From assembly GCF_030397665.1 (NCBI RefSeq), contig NZ_JAPUBT010000011.1, forward strand, positions 124,001 through 188,000: 64,000 bases of DNA. Direction: 5' to 3'. Within the stretch, counting starts at the first letter, position 1; each line of letters opens with the position of its first letter. This DNA is from Janthinobacterium sp. SUN073. GTDB lineage: Bacteria; Pseudomonadota; Gammaproteobacteria; Burkholderiales; Burkholderiaceae_D. Shown one piece after another: positions 50,885-61,507 of the stretch. The translations under genes and the position numbers were made by a program. The notes beneath the pieces are model-generated. The model worked only from the letters and a program-made list of their open reading frames with translations, searched no databases and was not told the origin of the DNA.

Positions 50885-50940
50885 AATTCTCTCTTGGCCT
50901 AATCAAACTAAATAATCAGCCATTTTCTCACAGGCACAGA

Positions 50941-52221
50941 ATGTATTCACTCGCGTTTTCGATTTTGTTTGTATCCGTCCTCGTTTTGACCCTCGCCGTG
51001 CGCTTCTGGCTCGCTTCGCGGCAGATTCGCCACGTGCTGGCGCACCGCGCCGCTGTCCCGCCCGAATTCGCGGAAAAGATCCCCCTGGCCGCGCACCAGA
51101 AGGCGGCCGACTACACGGTGGCGAAAACCAAGTTCGGCTTGCTGACCTTGCTGGTCAACTACGCCGTGCTGATCGGTTTCACCTTGCTGGGCGGCTTGCA
51201 GTGGCTGGCGCTGTCCCTGAATGAATGGATGGGAGCGGGCTCGCCCATGCTGTACCAGATCGGCCTGATCGCCGCCTTTGCGGCCATTTCCGGCCTGATC
51301 GACCTGCCTTTCGAGTACTACCAGCAGTTTGTGCTGGAGCAACGTTTTGGCTTCAACATGATGAGCAAGAGCCTGTTTTTCACGGATTTGCTCAAGAACA
51401 TAGGCATCACGGCGGTACTTGGCCTGCCGCTGCTCTGGGTCATTCTTGTCTTGATGGCGAAAAGTGGCGACCTGTGGTGGTTCTATGCCTGGATCGTCTG
51501 GAGCGCATTCTCCTTGCTGATGATGATCATCTATCCGAACTTTATTCAACCGCTGTTTAACAAATTCACACCCCTGGCCGATGCAGCGCTGAAAAGCCGC
51601 ATCGAAGGCTTGATGCAGCGCGTGGGTTTCGCTTCGAAAGGCTTGTTCGTGATGGACGGCTCGAAGCGCAGTGCCCATGGCAATGCGTATTTCTCGGGTT
51701 TTGGCGCCAACAAGCGCATCGTCTTCTTCGACACCCTGCTGTCGCGCCTGGCGCCGCAGGAAATCGAAGCCGTGCTGGCGCATGAACTGGGCCATTTCAA
51801 GCTCAAGCACATCGTCAAGCGCATCGCCGTGATGTTCGTCATCTCGCTGGGCTTTTTGGCGCTGCTGGGCTTCCTGAAGACGCAGCCATGGTTTTATGCG
51901 GGCCTGGGCATCGATCCCGTCACCCTGGCACTGACGGGCCAGCCGACGGATGCGCTGGCGCTGCTGCTGTTCATGCTGGCCTTGCCCGTCTTCACTTTTC
52001 TGCTGGGACCGCTGACCTCACTCAGCTCGCGCAAGCACGAATTCGAAGCCGACGCCTTTGCCGCCACGCACACGCAGGCGGACGACCTGGTCTCGGCCCT
52101 CGTCAAAATGTATGAAGACAATGCGTCAACCCTGACGCCCGACCCGCTGCACTCGGCCTTCTACGACTCGCACCCGCCGGCCAGCGTGCGCATCCGCCAC
52201 CTGAAAGGGGCTACGACATGA
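50941..52221 (+). CDS. M48 family metalloprotease, Ste24-like
   Basis: A protein of 426 aa with seven or so membrane helices, the layout of CAAX prenyl protease 1 (Ste24). The zinc motif HELGH is at residues 281-285, and the third ligand lies in SRKHEFEADAFA. An N-terminal M48_N domain covers about residues 30-205. Bacterial versions are inner-membrane proteases of unclear substrate, probably for membrane-protein quality control. The PCD gene starts within its stop codon (ATGA at 52218). Confidence 0.93.
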   Translation: MYSLAFSILFVSVLVLTLAVRFWLASRQIRHVLAHRAAVPPEFAEKIPLAAHQKAADYTVAKTKFGLLTLLVNYAVLIGFTLLGGLQWLALSLNEWMGAGSPMLYQIGLIAAFAAISGLIDLPFEYYQQFVLEQRFGFNMMSKSLFFTDLLKNIGITAVLGLPLLWVILVLMAKSGDLWWFYAWIVWSAFSLLMMIIYPNFIQPLFNKFTPLADAALKSRIEGLMQRVGFASKGLFVMDGSKRSAHGNAYFSGFGANKRIVFFDTLLSRLAPQEIEAVLAHELGHFKLKHIVKRIAVMFVISLGFLALLGFLKTQPWFYAGLGIDPVTLALTGQPTDALALLLFMLALPVFTFLLGPLTSLSSRKHEFEADAFAATHTQADDLVSALVKMYEDNASTLTPDPLHSAFYDSHPPASVRIRHLKGATT

Positions 52222-52583
52222 ATACGCCATCGACTTCGCAAGACCTGGCCCAACTGTCCTGCGCACCGCGCCAGCAGGCGCTGGGCGACACGGACATCGC
52301 CACCCTGCACGCCCTGCTGCCGCAATGGACGGTGCAAAATGGCAAGCTGTGCCGCGACTTCGGCTTCAAGAATTACTACCAGACCCTGGCGTTCGTGAAC
52401 GCCCTGGCCTATATGACCCATACGCAAGACCACCATCCGGAGCTCATCATCACTTACAAAACCTGCGCCGTGCGCTACGATACGCACTCGGTCAACCAGG
52501 GCGCCGGCGGCCTGTCCGAAAACGACTTCATCTGCGCCGCCAAGGCTGACCTCATCTACCAGAGCAGCCAGGTGACCCCATGA
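52218..52583 (+). CDS. 4a-hydroxytetrahydrobiopterin dehydratase (PCD)
   Basis: A protein of 121 aa. The PCD/DCoH signature is [44 protein letters not shown], with the catalytic His pair in DHHPE and the later His. It recycles the oxidised pterin cofactor of aromatic amino acid hydroxylases. No phenylalanine hydroxylase is adjacent. It overlaps both the M48 gene and rsgA by four bases each, so the three genes form one translationally coupled unit. Confidence 0.94.
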   Translation: MNTPSTSQDLAQLSCAPRQQALGDTDIATLHALLPQWTVQNGKLCRDFGFKNYYQTLAFVNALAYMTHTQDHHPELIITYKTCAVRYDTHSVNQGAGGLSENDFICAAKADLIYQSSQVTP

Positions 52584-53485
52584 GCGAAGGCAAGTTGACG
52601 GGTATCATCATCGCCGCCCACGGCCGCCATTACCTGGCCGACGTGGATGGCGCCAAGCTGCAATGCGTGACGCGCGGCAAGAAGACCAATGTGGCCGTGG
52701 GTGACATCGTGCACCTGACGCGCACTTCCAACGACCAGGCCGTCATCGACCGCATCGAGGAACGCAAGACCCTGCTGTACCGCTCGGACCAGTACAAATC
52801 GAAATTGCTGGCCGCCAATTTGACGCAGCTGTTCATCGTCGTGGCAACGGAACCGGGCTTTGCCGACGACCTGATCTCGCGCTCGCTGGTGGCGGCCGAC
52901 GCGGCCGGCATCGCGGCGCGCATCATCCTGAATAAAACGGACGTGACGGCCTCGCTGGAGCGCGCGCGCGAACGCCTGCTGCCGTATTCCTCGATGGGCT
53001 ATCCCGTCGATGAGGTATCGGCGCGCGCCGAACCGGAGCACGCCGTGGCCACCCTGGCGCCGCTGCTGGCGGGCCAGTCGTCGATCCTGATCGGCCAATC
53101 GGGCATGGGCAAGTCGTCGCTGATCAACCTGCTGGTGCCGGACGCGGACATCGCCGTGCGCGAAATCTCGGCCGCGCTCGACACGGGCAAGCACACGACG
53201 ACTTTTACGCGCCTGTACAAACTGGACGAACTGGGCGCCAACAGCTCCATCATCGATTCGCCCGGCTTCCAGGAGTTCGGCCTGTACCACTTGTCCGAAG
53301 GCATGCTGGAACGGGCCTTCCGCGAATTCCAGCCCTACCTGGGCGGTTGCAAGTTCTACAACTGCCGCCACCTGATCGAGCCGCAATGCGCCATCCTGCA
53401 AGCCTTGTCTGAAGGCAAGATCGCCAAGATGCGCCATACCCTGTATGGCCAGCTGCTGCACGAATCGGCACAGACGCTGTATTAA
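52580..53485 (+). CDS. rsgA: Ribosome small-subunit maturation GTPase RsgA
   Basis: A protein of 301 aa. It has an N-terminal OB-fold (residues about 1-70), then the circularly permuted G domain with G4 NKTD before G1 GQSGMGKSS (near residue 172) and G3 DSPGFQEFG. The C-terminal zinc domain has [16 protein letters not shown], giving the Cys-Cys-His-Cys site. It helps late maturation of the 30S subunit by releasing assembly factors. It shares an operon with the M48 protease and PCD genes. Confidence 0.95.
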   Translation: MSEGKLTGIIIAAHGRHYLADVDGAKLQCVTRGKKTNVAVGDIVHLTRTSNDQAVIDRIEERKTLLYRSDQYKSKLLAANLTQLFIVVATEPGFADDLISRSLVAADAAGIAARIILNKTDVTASLERARERLLPYSSMGYPVDEVSARAEPEHAVATLAPLLAGQSSILIGQSGMGKSSLINLLVPDADIAVREISAALDTGKHTTTFTRLYKLDELGANSSIIDSPGFQEFGLYHLSEGMLERAFREFQPYLGGCKFYNCRHLIEPQCAILQALSEGKIAKMRHTLYGQLLHESAQTLY

Positions 53486-53681
53486 TAGCGCGCGCAGCAC
53501 CAGCAGGCGCCTGGTCAGCCATCGAACGCCGGGGACAAATCGCCCCCGCCGGTGGCAACATGCCAGATGAATAATTCTGACCGGCGCACTGAACAATTCC
53601 CCTGAATGCAGCTTACAATGCCATGACGCATGGCCTGTACGGTCGCAGGCTGGCGCTACTGTTGGCGGGGAGAATGCTTGA

Positions 53682-56537
53682 ATGGAAATGTTCGCGCTCG
53701 AACATGACGTAGCGCAGTGGGAAAGCGCATTGCTGCCGTTGCGCGGCGCCGGGCGCGTACCGCTGCTGCTGTTGCTGTCCTGGCATTTGCGCCAGCGTGA
53801 TTGCACTAGAGCAATTCAACTGAGCGAGGAAGCGCACCTGCTGCTGCCGCTGGGCGGCCAGGAAGCGGCAGCACTGGAAAAGGCGCGCGCGCGCCTGCAA
53901 CTGGTGCAGGCGGAAGTAGCGTGGCTGCAAGGCGCGCTCGACTCCGCGGAAAGCCTGGCCATGGCGGCACGCGCCACCTGCGACGCGCACGGCGACGCCG
54001 TCGGCTGCGCCGACGCCCACTGGCTGCTGTCCTCGATCGCCGTCGACCGGGGCGACCATGCCCGTTGCGATGCCGAACTGCTGGCCGCGGCGGAGCAAGC
54101 GCGCGGCGCCGGCGATGCGATGCGCGCCCGCCTGGCCGACGCGGCCTCGGCGCGCTGGGCCGTCTTGCGCGATGCGCCAGCCGCGCAAGCGCGCTGGGGC
54201 AAGCACTTCCAGGCCGACAGCGCCAGCGGCAAGCTGCCTGCGCCGCTGGCCGCCTGGGTGCATGACTTCCGTGGCTTGCTGGCGCATACGTCGCGCGACC
54301 TGGGCGCGGCTGCCGGCCACTACATGCAAAGCTATGAAGCGGCGCTGGAAAGCGGTCAGCTGCGCGGTGCCATCACGGCCGCCATCAATATCGGGGACTG
54401 TTTCTCCAGCCTTAACGACAACGAATCGGCCCTCGAATGGATGCAGTGCGCGCTGGACCTCGCGCGCCCCACCGGCTGGCCGCGCAGCATCGGCGCCTGC
54501 CAGACGCATACGGCCGAAACCATGCGCAAGCTGGGACGCCTGGCCGCCGCCGAAGACTTGCTGCGCGAAGCGCTGCACATCCTGGCGCCCGTGTCGGGTG
54601 CGCGCACGTATGCCAACGCGCTGTTCCACCTGGGCGAACTGAGTCTGGACAAGGGCGACTACGACACGGCGCTCGACGCCTTCAGCCGCCTGGCGCAGCG
54701 CGCCGAAGCGCTGGGCCAGGCAGATTTCCGCAGCATGGCGCAGCGCGGCAGCGCCCACGCGCTGTCCTACCTGGACCGCCCGGACGAAGCGTTGCAGGCA
54801 GCCGAGCGGGCGCGCCAGCTGGCCACGGCGCAGGGCGACGCCATGCACCAGGTGGCGGCGCTACGCGTCTTGTCCATGCTGCATGCGCGCCACGAGCTGC
54901 CGCCGCCGGCAGGCATGCAGGAACGCAATCCGGCCCTGCATTTCCTGCACCAGGCGCTGCAGGTAGCCGCTTCCATCGACGGCTATGTGCCGCCCGGCGA
55001 ACTGCTCGATGCGCTGGCGCGCGAATACGCGCATGCAGGCGACTATGCGCGCGCCTACGATATCGCCCTCGCTGCGGGCGTGGCGCGCGAAAAAAGCCAC
55101 ACCCAGCAAGCCAGCAACCGCGCCACCGCCATGCAGGTCTACCACCAGACGGAACATGCGCGCTCGGAAGGCTATCACCACCGCGAACTGGCCGCCTCCG
55201 AAGCGCGCCGCGCCGAAGTGCTGCAACAGACCAGCGACACCCTGGAACGGCTGTCGGCCATCGGCCAGGAAATCACCACCCACCTGGACGCCAGCGCCGT
55301 GTTCCAGGTGCTGGACCGCCACGTGCATGCCTTGCTGCCAGTTAACACCTTCGCCGTCTACATGCTCGATGCGGCAGGCACGGCGCTGCGCCGCGCGCAC
55401 GGCATGGAAGCGGGCCGTCCCCTGCCCGACAACGCCATTCCACTGAGCAATCCACGCGCCTACTCCGTGCGCTGCCTGCTAGGCCGGCGCGAAGTGTATA
55501 TCGACCAGGTACCGCCCAAACGCCACGCCTACACCGTGCCCGGCACCCTGCATAACCAGAGCGTGCTGTACGTGCCCTTGACGGTGGGCGAGCGCGTGCT
55601 GGGCGTGATGACGGTGCAGGCTTGCCATGCCCATGCCTACGGCGAACGCGAGCGGCTGATCTTCCGCACCCTGTGCGCGTATGGCGCCATCGCGCTCGAC
55701 AATGCCAGCGCCTACCGGCAGCTGCAAGATGCCCAGGCGCAACTGGTGTCGCAGGAAAAACTTGCCGCCCTCGGTTCCCTGATGGCCGGCGTGGCGCATG
55801 AACTCAATACCCCGATCGGCAACAGTCTGTTGATCGCCAGCACCATGCAGCAAAAGACGGAAGACGTGGAACGCATGATGAACGGTCCCGGCCTGCGCCG
55901 CTCGGACCTGGCCGCCTTCATCGAGGATGCGGGCAAGGCGTCGGCGCTGGTGATGCGCGGCTTGCACAGTGCGGCCGACCTGGTCAACAGCTTCAAGCAG
56001 GTGGCCGTCGACCGCACCACCGAACAGCGGCGCCAGTTTGACCTGCAACAGGTGAGCAATGAAATCATCGCCACCGTCATGAACCGCATCCGCAGCTCGG
56101 GCCACCGCATCGAGACGGACATCGCATTCGGCATCGCCATGGACAGCTATCCGGGCCCGTTCGGCCAGGTGGTCACCAACCTGATCAACAACGCCCTGCT
56201 GCACGCGTTCGCTCCCGCGCCCAACAATGGCGGCGCCGGCGCGGGCTGCATGCGCCTGTCCGCCACGCTCGATGGGGCGCGCGTGCAGATCGTCTTTGCC
56301 GACAATGGCGGCGGCATCGCCGAACAGCATCTGTCGCGCATCTTCGACCCCTTCTTTACTACCAAGCTGGGCCAGGGCGGCAGCGGCCTGGGTTTGTCGA
56401 TCAGCTACAACATCGTCACGGCCTTGCTGGGCGGCACCATCCAGGTGGCCAGCAGCTCCTCCGGTACGCGTTTCACGCTCGATCTGCCCCTGCTGGCGCC
56501 GCAGATCGATGCGGCCACCCCGGCCAACATCTATTGA
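53682..56537 (+). CDS. Orphan cytoplasmic sensor histidine kinase with TPR and GAF domains
   Basis: A protein of 951 aa. Residues about 1-460 are a helical TPR-like repeat region (for example ALFHLGELSLDKGDYDTALDAFSRLAQRAEALG). A coiled coil (about 475-525) leads to a GAF domain (about 535-670). The kinase core has the phospho-acceptor His706 in GVAHELNTPIGN, N-box near 834, G1 DNGGGI near 872 and G2 GSGLGLSI near 901. No membrane helix is visible, so it should sense an internal signal. No response regulator gene is adjacent. The ATG at 53682 has a GGGGAGAAT site. Confidence 0.9.
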   Translation: MEMFALEHDVAQWESALLPLRGAGRVPLLLLLSWHLRQRDCTRAIQLSEEAHLLLPLGGQEAAALEKARARLQLVQAEVAWLQGALDSAESLAMAARATCDAHGDAVGCADAHWLLSSIAVDRGDHARCDAELLAAAEQARGAGDAMRARLADAASARWAVLRDAPAAQARWGKHFQADSASGKLPAPLAAWVHDFRGLLAHTSRDLGAAAGHYMQSYEAALESGQLRGAITAAINIGDCFSSLNDNESALEWMQCALDLARPTGWPRSIGACQTHTAETMRKLGRLAAAEDLLREALHILAPVSGARTYANALFHLGELSLDKGDYDTALDAFSRLAQRAEALGQADFRSMAQRGSAHALSYLDRPDEALQAAERARQLATAQGDAMHQVAALRVLSMLHARHELPPPAGMQERNPALHFLHQALQVAASIDGYVPPGELLDALAREYAHAGDYARAYDIALAAGVAREKSHTQQASNRATAMQVYHQTEHARSEGYHHRELAASEARRAEVLQQTSDTLERLSAIGQEITTHLDASAVFQVLDRHVHALLPVNTFAVYMLDAAGTALRRAHGMEAGRPLPDNAIPLSNPRAYSVRCLLGRREVYIDQVPPKRHAYTVPGTLHNQSVLYVPLTVGERVLGVMTVQACHAHAYGERERLIFRTLCAYGAIALDNASAYRQLQDAQAQLVSQEKLAALGSLMAGVAHELNTPIGNSLLIASTMQQKTEDVERMMNGPGLRRSDLAAFIEDAGKASALVMRGLHSAADLVNSFKQVAVDRTTEQRRQFDLQQVSNEIIATVMNRIRSSGHRIETDIAFGIAMDSYPGPFGQVVTNLINNALLHAFAPAPNNGGAGAGCMRLSATLDGARVQIVFADNGGGIAEQHLSRIFDPFFTTKLGQGGSGLGLSISYNIVTALLGGTIQVASSSSGTRFTLDLPLLAPQIDAATPANIY

Positions 56538-56597
56538 GCCGGCAAGAGCCTGGCTGGACGCGGCCACTTGTCTACACAAGTACCCGTCCGGCCAGTC

Positions 56598-56627
56598 TTT
56601 CCAATCTAAAAGCAAAACCCTTATAAT
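56598..56627 (+). promoter_or_regulatory. Candidate sigma-70 promoter of argF
   Basis: TTTCCA and a perfect TATAAT are 18 bp apart. The predicted transcript would carry a leader of about 190 bases before the argF start codon, in which I see no other feature. Confidence 0.5.
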
Positions 56628-56823
56628 TGAATGGCTGAAGTCCCTGCCATTGCATGATTTACAACTTGGCAAACCGCATCGACCCGCGCGACAAACAGGC
56701 ACGGGCACCGATCAACACAGCAGCGCGCCGGGCGAGGCAGCCATCAGACGAGATGTTGTACGCTGATGCAACCCGGCGGGAAAGGCACGCCGCCGGCGGC
56801 CTGCGCATCTTCAAGTGGTCATT

Positions 56824-57744
56824 ATGTCGACAAAAAAACCGATCAAGCACTACCTCCAGTTCTCCGATTTCACGTTGGAAGAGTATGAATATGTGATCGA
56901 ACGCGCCCATCTGATCAAGCGCAAGTTCAAGAATTACGAAATCTACCATCCACTGATCGACCGCACCCTGGTGATGGTCTTTGAAAAGAACTCCACCCGC
57001 ACGCGATTGTCGTTCGAAGCCGGCATGCACCAGCTGGGCGGCGCCGCCATCTACCTGAACACGCGCGATTCCCAATTGGGGCGCGGCGAGCCGGTGGAAG
57101 ACGCGGGCCAGGTCATGTCGCGCATGTGCGACATCATCATGGTGCGCACGTTTGGCCAGGAAATCATCGAGCGTTTCGCCGCCAACTCGCGCGTGCCGGT
57201 GATCAATGGACTGACCAATGAACACCACCCGTGCCAGGTGTTTGCCGACATCTTCACCTACATCGAACACCGCGGCTCGATCACCGGCAAGGTCGTCGCC
57301 TGGATCGGCGACGCCAACAACATGCTGTACTCGTGGCTGCAAGCGGCCGAAGTGTTCGGCTTCCACGTCAACGTGTCGACGCCGAAGGGCTACGACATTG
57401 ACCTGGCGCAAGTCAAGACCGAGCGCTACACCTTCTTCGCCAATCCATCCGACGCCTGCGAAGGCGCGCACCTGGTCAACACGGACGTGTGGACCAGCAT
57501 GGGTTACGAAGCGGAAAACGCGGCCCGCATTGCCGCCTTCGACGGCTGGATCGTCGATGGCGCGAAGATGGCCCGCGCCGCGCCCGACGCGCTGTTCATG
57601 CACTGCCTGCCCGCCCACCGCGGCGAGGAAGTGGCCGCCGAGGTGATCGACGGCCCGCAATCGGTGGTGTGGGACGAGGCGGAAAACCGCCTGCACGTGC
57701 AAAAAGCGCTGATCGAATACCTGTTACTGGGTAAAATCAACTAA
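56824..57744 (+). CDS. argF: Ornithine carbamoyltransferase
   Basis: A protein of 306 aa, the standard length. The carbamoyl-phosphate site STRTR is at residues 57-61, HPCQ near residue 137 and the ornithine-site HCLPAHRGEE near residue 260. It converts ornithine and carbamoyl phosphate to citrulline. The ATG at 56824 is chosen over an in-frame GTG at 56815 because family members begin at this point. argG follows after 69 bp, so citrulline made here passes to the next enzyme encoded. Confidence 0.96.
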   Translation: MSTKKPIKHYLQFSDFTLEEYEYVIERAHLIKRKFKNYEIYHPLIDRTLVMVFEKNSTRTRLSFEAGMHQLGGAAIYLNTRDSQLGRGEPVEDAGQVMSRMCDIIMVRTFGQEIIERFAANSRVPVINGLTNEHHPCQVFADIFTYIEHRGSITGKVVAWIGDANNMLYSWLQAAEVFGFHVNVSTPKGYDIDLAQVKTERYTFFANPSDACEGAHLVNTDVWTSMGYEAENAARIAAFDGWIVDGAKMARAAPDALFMHCLPAHRGEEVAAEVIDGPQSVVWDEAENRLHVQKALIEYLLLGKIN

Positions 57745-57813
57745 TTCGCCAGGCACTGCAACCATTCTGGCAGCATCGCAATACATACATCGACAACGAC
57801 AACTGGAAGCAAT

Positions 57814-59049
57814 ATGAGCGACATTAAAAAAGTAGTCCTGGCCTATTCCGGCGGACTCGACACCTCCGTCATCCTGAAATGGCTGCAAGATAACTACCAG
57901 TGCGAAATCGTCACCTTCACGGCCGACCTGGGCCAGGGCGAAGAACTGGAACCGGCGCGCGCCAAGGCCATCAAATTCGGCATCAAGCCGGAAAACATCC
58001 ATATCGAAGACGTACGCGAAGAATTCGTGCGCGATTTCGTCTTCCCGATGTTCCGCGCCAACACCGTGTACGAAGGCGAATACCTGCTGGGCACCTCGAT
58101 CGCCCGTCCGCTGATCGCCAAGCGCCTGATCGAAATCGCCAACGCCACCGGCGCCGACGCCATCTCGCACGGCGCGACCGGCAAGGGCAACGACCAGGTG
58201 CGTTTCGAACTGGGCGCCTACGCGCTCAAACCTGGCGTGAAAATCATCGCCCCATGGCGCGAATGGGACCTGCTGTCGCGCGAAAAACTGCTGAAGTACG
58301 CGGAAGACGCCGGCATCGACATCGACATGAAGCACAAGAACGGCGGCGCGCCGTACTCGATGGACGCCAACTTGCTGCATATCAGCTTTGAAGGCCGTCA
58401 CCTGGAAAACCCGAGCGCCGAAGCGGAAGAGACCATGTGGCGCTGGACCGTCAGCCCTGAAAAGGCGCCGGACGAAGCGGAATACCTGGACATCGAATAC
58501 GAAAAAGGCGACATCGTCGCCATCAACGGCGTGCGCATGTCGCCCGCCACCGTGCTGGCCGAACTGAACAAAGTGGGCGGCAAGCATGGCGTGGGACGCC
58601 TGGACCTGGTGGAAAACCGCTACGTCGGCATGAAATCGCGCGGCTGCTATGAAACCCCGGGCGGCACCATCATGCTCAAAGCCCACCGCGCCATCGAATC
58701 GATCACCCTGGACCGCGAAGTGGCCCACCTGAAAGATGACCTGATGCCGCGCTACGCGTCGATGATCTACAACGGTTACTGGTGGGCGCCCGAGCGCGTT
58801 GCACTGCAAACCCTGATCGACCACACGCAGGAAACCGTGAACGGCTGGGTACGCATCAAGCTGTATAAGGGCAATGTCATCGTCGTCTCGCGCGATTCGA
58901 AAACGGATTCGCTGTTCGACATGAACATCGCCACCTTCGACGAAGATGGCGGCGCCTACAACCAGGCCGACGCCGGCGGCTTCATCAAGCTGAACGCCTT
59001 GCGCATGCGCATCGCCGCCATCGCCCGCGAAAAACGCGGCCAGAAGTAA
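57814..59049 (+). CDS. argG: Argininosuccinate synthase
   Basis: A protein of 411 aa. It begins [23 protein letters not shown], with the ATP-pyrophosphatase P-loop SGGLDTS, and has [15 protein letters not shown] near residue 116 and [19 protein letters not shown] near residue 265, all diagnostic. It joins citrulline and aspartate using ATP. A GGAAGC site precedes the ATG. It is probably co-transcribed with argF, and a strong terminator follows. Confidence 0.97.
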   Translation: MSDIKKVVLAYSGGLDTSVILKWLQDNYQCEIVTFTADLGQGEELEPARAKAIKFGIKPENIHIEDVREEFVRDFVFPMFRANTVYEGEYLLGTSIARPLIAKRLIEIANATGADAISHGATGKGNDQVRFELGAYALKPGVKIIAPWREWDLLSREKLLKYAEDAGIDIDMKHKNGGAPYSMDANLLHISFEGRHLENPSAEAEETMWRWTVSPEKAPDEAEYLDIEYEKGDIVAINGVRMSPATVLAELNKVGGKHGVGRLDLVENRYVGMKSRGCYETPGGTIMLKAHRAIESITLDREVAHLKDDLMPRYASMIYNGYWWAPERVALQTLIDHTQETVNGWVRIKLYKGNVIVVSRDSKTDSLFDMNIATFDEDGGAYNQADAGGFIKLNALRMRIAAIAREKRGQK

Positions 59050-59085
59050 TCCCCTGCCGGGAGGCAACCCCTCCCGCGCCAACCC

Positions 59086-59109
59086 AAGCCGCCCACGGGC
59101 GGCTTTTTT
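59086..59109 (+). terminator. Intrinsic terminator of argFG
   Basis: GCCGCCC / GGGCGGC stem with a 2-base AC spacer (the loop takes in neighbouring pairs) and six T residues. A small GGGAGG / CCTCCC hairpin precedes it at 59059-59075. Confidence 0.88.
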
Positions 59110-59170
59110 ACGTCTGGAACGCACTCGTCCGTGATTTACTCCCCTGCGCCCCCCTGGATTGCCCCCCGTT

Positions 59171-59199
59171 TTGCTGTCCCCGTGGCAAAATGCTACAGT
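59171..59199 (+). promoter_or_regulatory. Candidate promoter of the wsp operon
   Basis: TTGCTG and TACAGT are 17 bp apart and lie 36 bp before the wspA start codon. The match to consensus is moderate. Confidence 0.35.
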
Positions 59200-59235
59200 G
59201 CAATTTAGTCGAAACTTCCCGCTTCCGGAGCCACC

Positions 59236-61047
59236 ATGTTCAAAGACCTGAGTATCAAGAATAAACTGTACCTGGGCTTCGGCTCCATCGTGGCCATCAT
59301 CCTGATCCTGCTGGGCGTCGCCTACAACAGCTTTTCGCGCCTGTCGGAAGCCAATGCATGGGACCGCCACACGATGGACGTGCTGGTCGAGATCGACAAG
59401 ATCCACAATTCCATCCTGCAAATCCAGGTGGAGGTGCGCGGGTTCATCCTGACCGGCAACGAAGCCTCGCTGACGCCGGAAACGGATGAAACGGAGGTGC
59501 TGAGCCAGCACACGCAAAAAGCCATCGCCATGACGGTCGACAACAAGCAGCAGTCGGAACGCTTCCGCAAGATCGACCAGCTGACCACGACCTGGGTCAA
59601 GGACTGGATCAATCCGCTGATCGAAAAACGCCGTGCGCTGGGCAATGGCCCGGGCGCCACGGAAGCGGTGGCGCGCAGCATGCCGCCGACCGGCTACCCC
59701 GCCGTCGCGCAAGCGAACAAGCTGCTCGATGAAGTCGCTGCCGAAGAGTCCCGCTTGCTGGCCGAGCGCACGGCCAACACGACAAAATTGCAGGAAACCA
59801 TGATGCTGACCCTGGCCTTGGGCGGCTTGCTGTGCGTGGTGCTGGCGCTGGGCATTTCCTTCCTGTTGGGCCGTTCCATCCTCGGTCCGCTGAACAACCT
59901 GACCGATGCCGTCGGGCGCATCGCCGGCGGCGAGCAGAACGCGCGCGCCGCCATCCTCTCGCGCGACGAGCTGGGCAAGGTCACGGAAGAATTCAACCGC
60001 ATGGCGCAAACCATCCAGGACAACCAGGCCAATGAACTGGCGGCCACGAATACCTTGCGCGCCAAGGTCGATTCGCTGCTGGAAGTGGTCTCAAAAGCGG
60101 CCTCGGGCGACCTGACGGGCAAGGTCGGCATCACGGGCAGCGATGCCATCGGCCAGCTGGGCAACGGCCTGGCGAAGATGTTCGAGAACCTGCGCAGCCT
60201 GCTCAACAATGTGCAAAAGGCCGGCATCCAGGTCACGACGTCGGCCACGGAAATCGCCGCCTCGGCACGCCAGCAGGAAGCGACCGGCATCGAGCAGGCG
60301 CAAACCAGCGTGGAAATCCTCAGCACCACCAAGGAAATTTCGGCCAACACGAGCCAGTTGCTCAAAACCATGGAAGACGCCACGGCCGTGGCCGACTACA
60401 CGACGAATGCCACGGCCGAAGCGCAAAACAACCTCAAGCGCATGGATTCGACCATGCAGCACATGGTCTCGGCCACCGATTCCATCAACGCCAAGCTGGC
60501 CGCCCTGTCGGAAAAGGCCAGCAATATCAATAGCGTGCTGATCACCATCACCAAGGTGGCAGACCAGACCAATATCCTCTCGCTGAACGCCGCCATCGAG
60601 GCGGAAAAGGCGGGCGAAGCGGGCCGCGGCTTCTCCGTGGTGGCAACTGAAATTCGCCGCCTGGCCGACCAGACCTCTGTTTCCACCTGGGATATCGAGC
60701 AAATGCTCAAGGAAATGCAGTCGGCCGTGTCGGCCAGCGTGATGGGTATGGATAAATTTTCCGAGGAAATTCGCCGCAGCGTGGGCGAAGTGCGGCAAGT
60801 GGCCGAGCAGCTGTCGTCCGTGATGGACCAGGTGCAAAAGCTCACGCCGCAATTCGATGCCGTACTGCAAGGCATGCAATCGCAAGCGATAGGCGCCTCG
60901 CAGATTTCCGACACCATGATGCAGCTCAACGACGCCACCCAGCAAACGGTGGAGTCATTGAAAGCCACCAGCGAGGCGGTGCACCAGCTGCAATATGCGG
61001 CGGGCGACCTGCAGTCGAGCGTGTCGACCTTCGCCGTCAACATCTGA
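59236..61047 (+). CDS. wspA: WspA-like methyl-accepting chemotaxis protein
   Basis: A protein of 603 aa. TM1 is at about residues 11-31, then a CHASE3-like periplasmic domain (VEVRGFILTGNE near residue 66), TM2 at about 190-213, a HAMP domain to about 267, and a cytoplasmic signalling domain. The tip VADQTNILSLNAAIEAEKAGEAGRGFSVVATEIRRLADQT and the following VMGMDKFSEEIRRSVGEVRQV are close to Pseudomonas WspA, which senses surface contact. CheW, CheR-TPR, CheW and CheA genes follow in the exact wspABCDE order. TCCGGAG precedes the ATG. Confidence 0.9.
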   Translation: MFKDLSIKNKLYLGFGSIVAIILILLGVAYNSFSRLSEANAWDRHTMDVLVEIDKIHNSILQIQVEVRGFILTGNEASLTPETDETEVLSQHTQKAIAMTVDNKQQSERFRKIDQLTTTWVKDWINPLIEKRRALGNGPGATEAVARSMPPTGYPAVAQANKLLDEVAAEESRLLAERTANTTKLQETMMLTLALGGLLCVVLALGISFLLGRSILGPLNNLTDAVGRIAGGEQNARAAILSRDELGKVTEEFNRMAQTIQDNQANELAATNTLRAKVDSLLEVVSKAASGDLTGKVGITGSDAIGQLGNGLAKMFENLRSLLNNVQKAGIQVTTSATEIAASARQQEATGIEQAQTSVEILSTTKEISANTSQLLKTMEDATAVADYTTNATAEAQNNLKRMDSTMQHMVSATDSINAKLAALSEKASNINSVLITITKVADQTNILSLNAAIEAEKAGEAGRGFSVVATEIRRLADQTSVSTWDIEQMLKEMQSAVSASVMGMDKFSEEIRRSVGEVRQVAEQLSSVMDQVQKLTPQFDAVLQGMQSQAIGASQISDTMMQLNDATQQTVESLKATSEAVHQLQYAAGDLQSSVSTFAVNI

Positions 61048-61051
61048 CCCC

Positions 61052-61507
61052 ATGAAAGTGCTGCTCTTTCACATCGGACGCGACCGCTATGGCCTGCCCC
61101 TGGCCGGCATCGTGCGCGTGCTGCCGCTGCTGGAACTGAAACAGTTGCCGCTCACGCCAGACTATGTGGCCGGCCTGATGGACTTGCACGGCACGCCCGT
61201 GCCCGTGATCGACCTGTCGCGCCTGGCCGGGCTGCCGGCCGCCGCCGCGCAGTTCGACACGCGCATCGTCATCGTCGACTACCGCGCGCCTGGCGGCGCC
61301 ACCCATGCGCTGGGCTTGATGGCCTCGCAGGTGCGCGGCATCGCCGACATCGACCCGCAACAGCTTGAAGACAGCGGCGTGGCGACGGCGCCGTTCCTGG
61401 GCCAGGTGGCCAGCGACGCCGACGGCATCGTGCAGCTGGTCGAGCTGGCACACCTGCTGCCGCCCGACGTGCGTGCGCTGCTGTTTCAAGACGCGAGCGC
61501 GGCATGA
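61052..61507 (+). CDS. wspB: CheW-like coupling protein (WspB)
   Basis: A protein of 151 aa with a single CheW domain: LLFHIGRDRYGLPLAGIVRVLPLLELKQLPLTPDYVAGLMDLHGTPVPVIDLSRLAGLP. It would connect the WspA receptor to the WspE kinase. It starts four bases after the wspA stop codon and overlaps wspC (ATGA at 61504). An upstream in-frame extension to 60995 lies within wspA and is rejected. Confidence 0.9.
   Translation: MKVLLFHIGRDRYGLPLAGIVRVLPLLELKQLPLTPDYVAGLMDLHGTPVPVIDLSRLAGLPAAAAQFDTRIVIVDYRAPGGATHALGLMASQVRGIADIDPQQLEDSGVATAPFLGQVASDADGIVQLVELAHLLPPDVRALLFQDASAA

Noticed and set aside
56538..56823. A small leader peptide gene before argF
   Set aside because: The short frame from 56654 overlaps the argF start, has no ribosome binding site and shows no run of Arg codons that would suggest attenuation.
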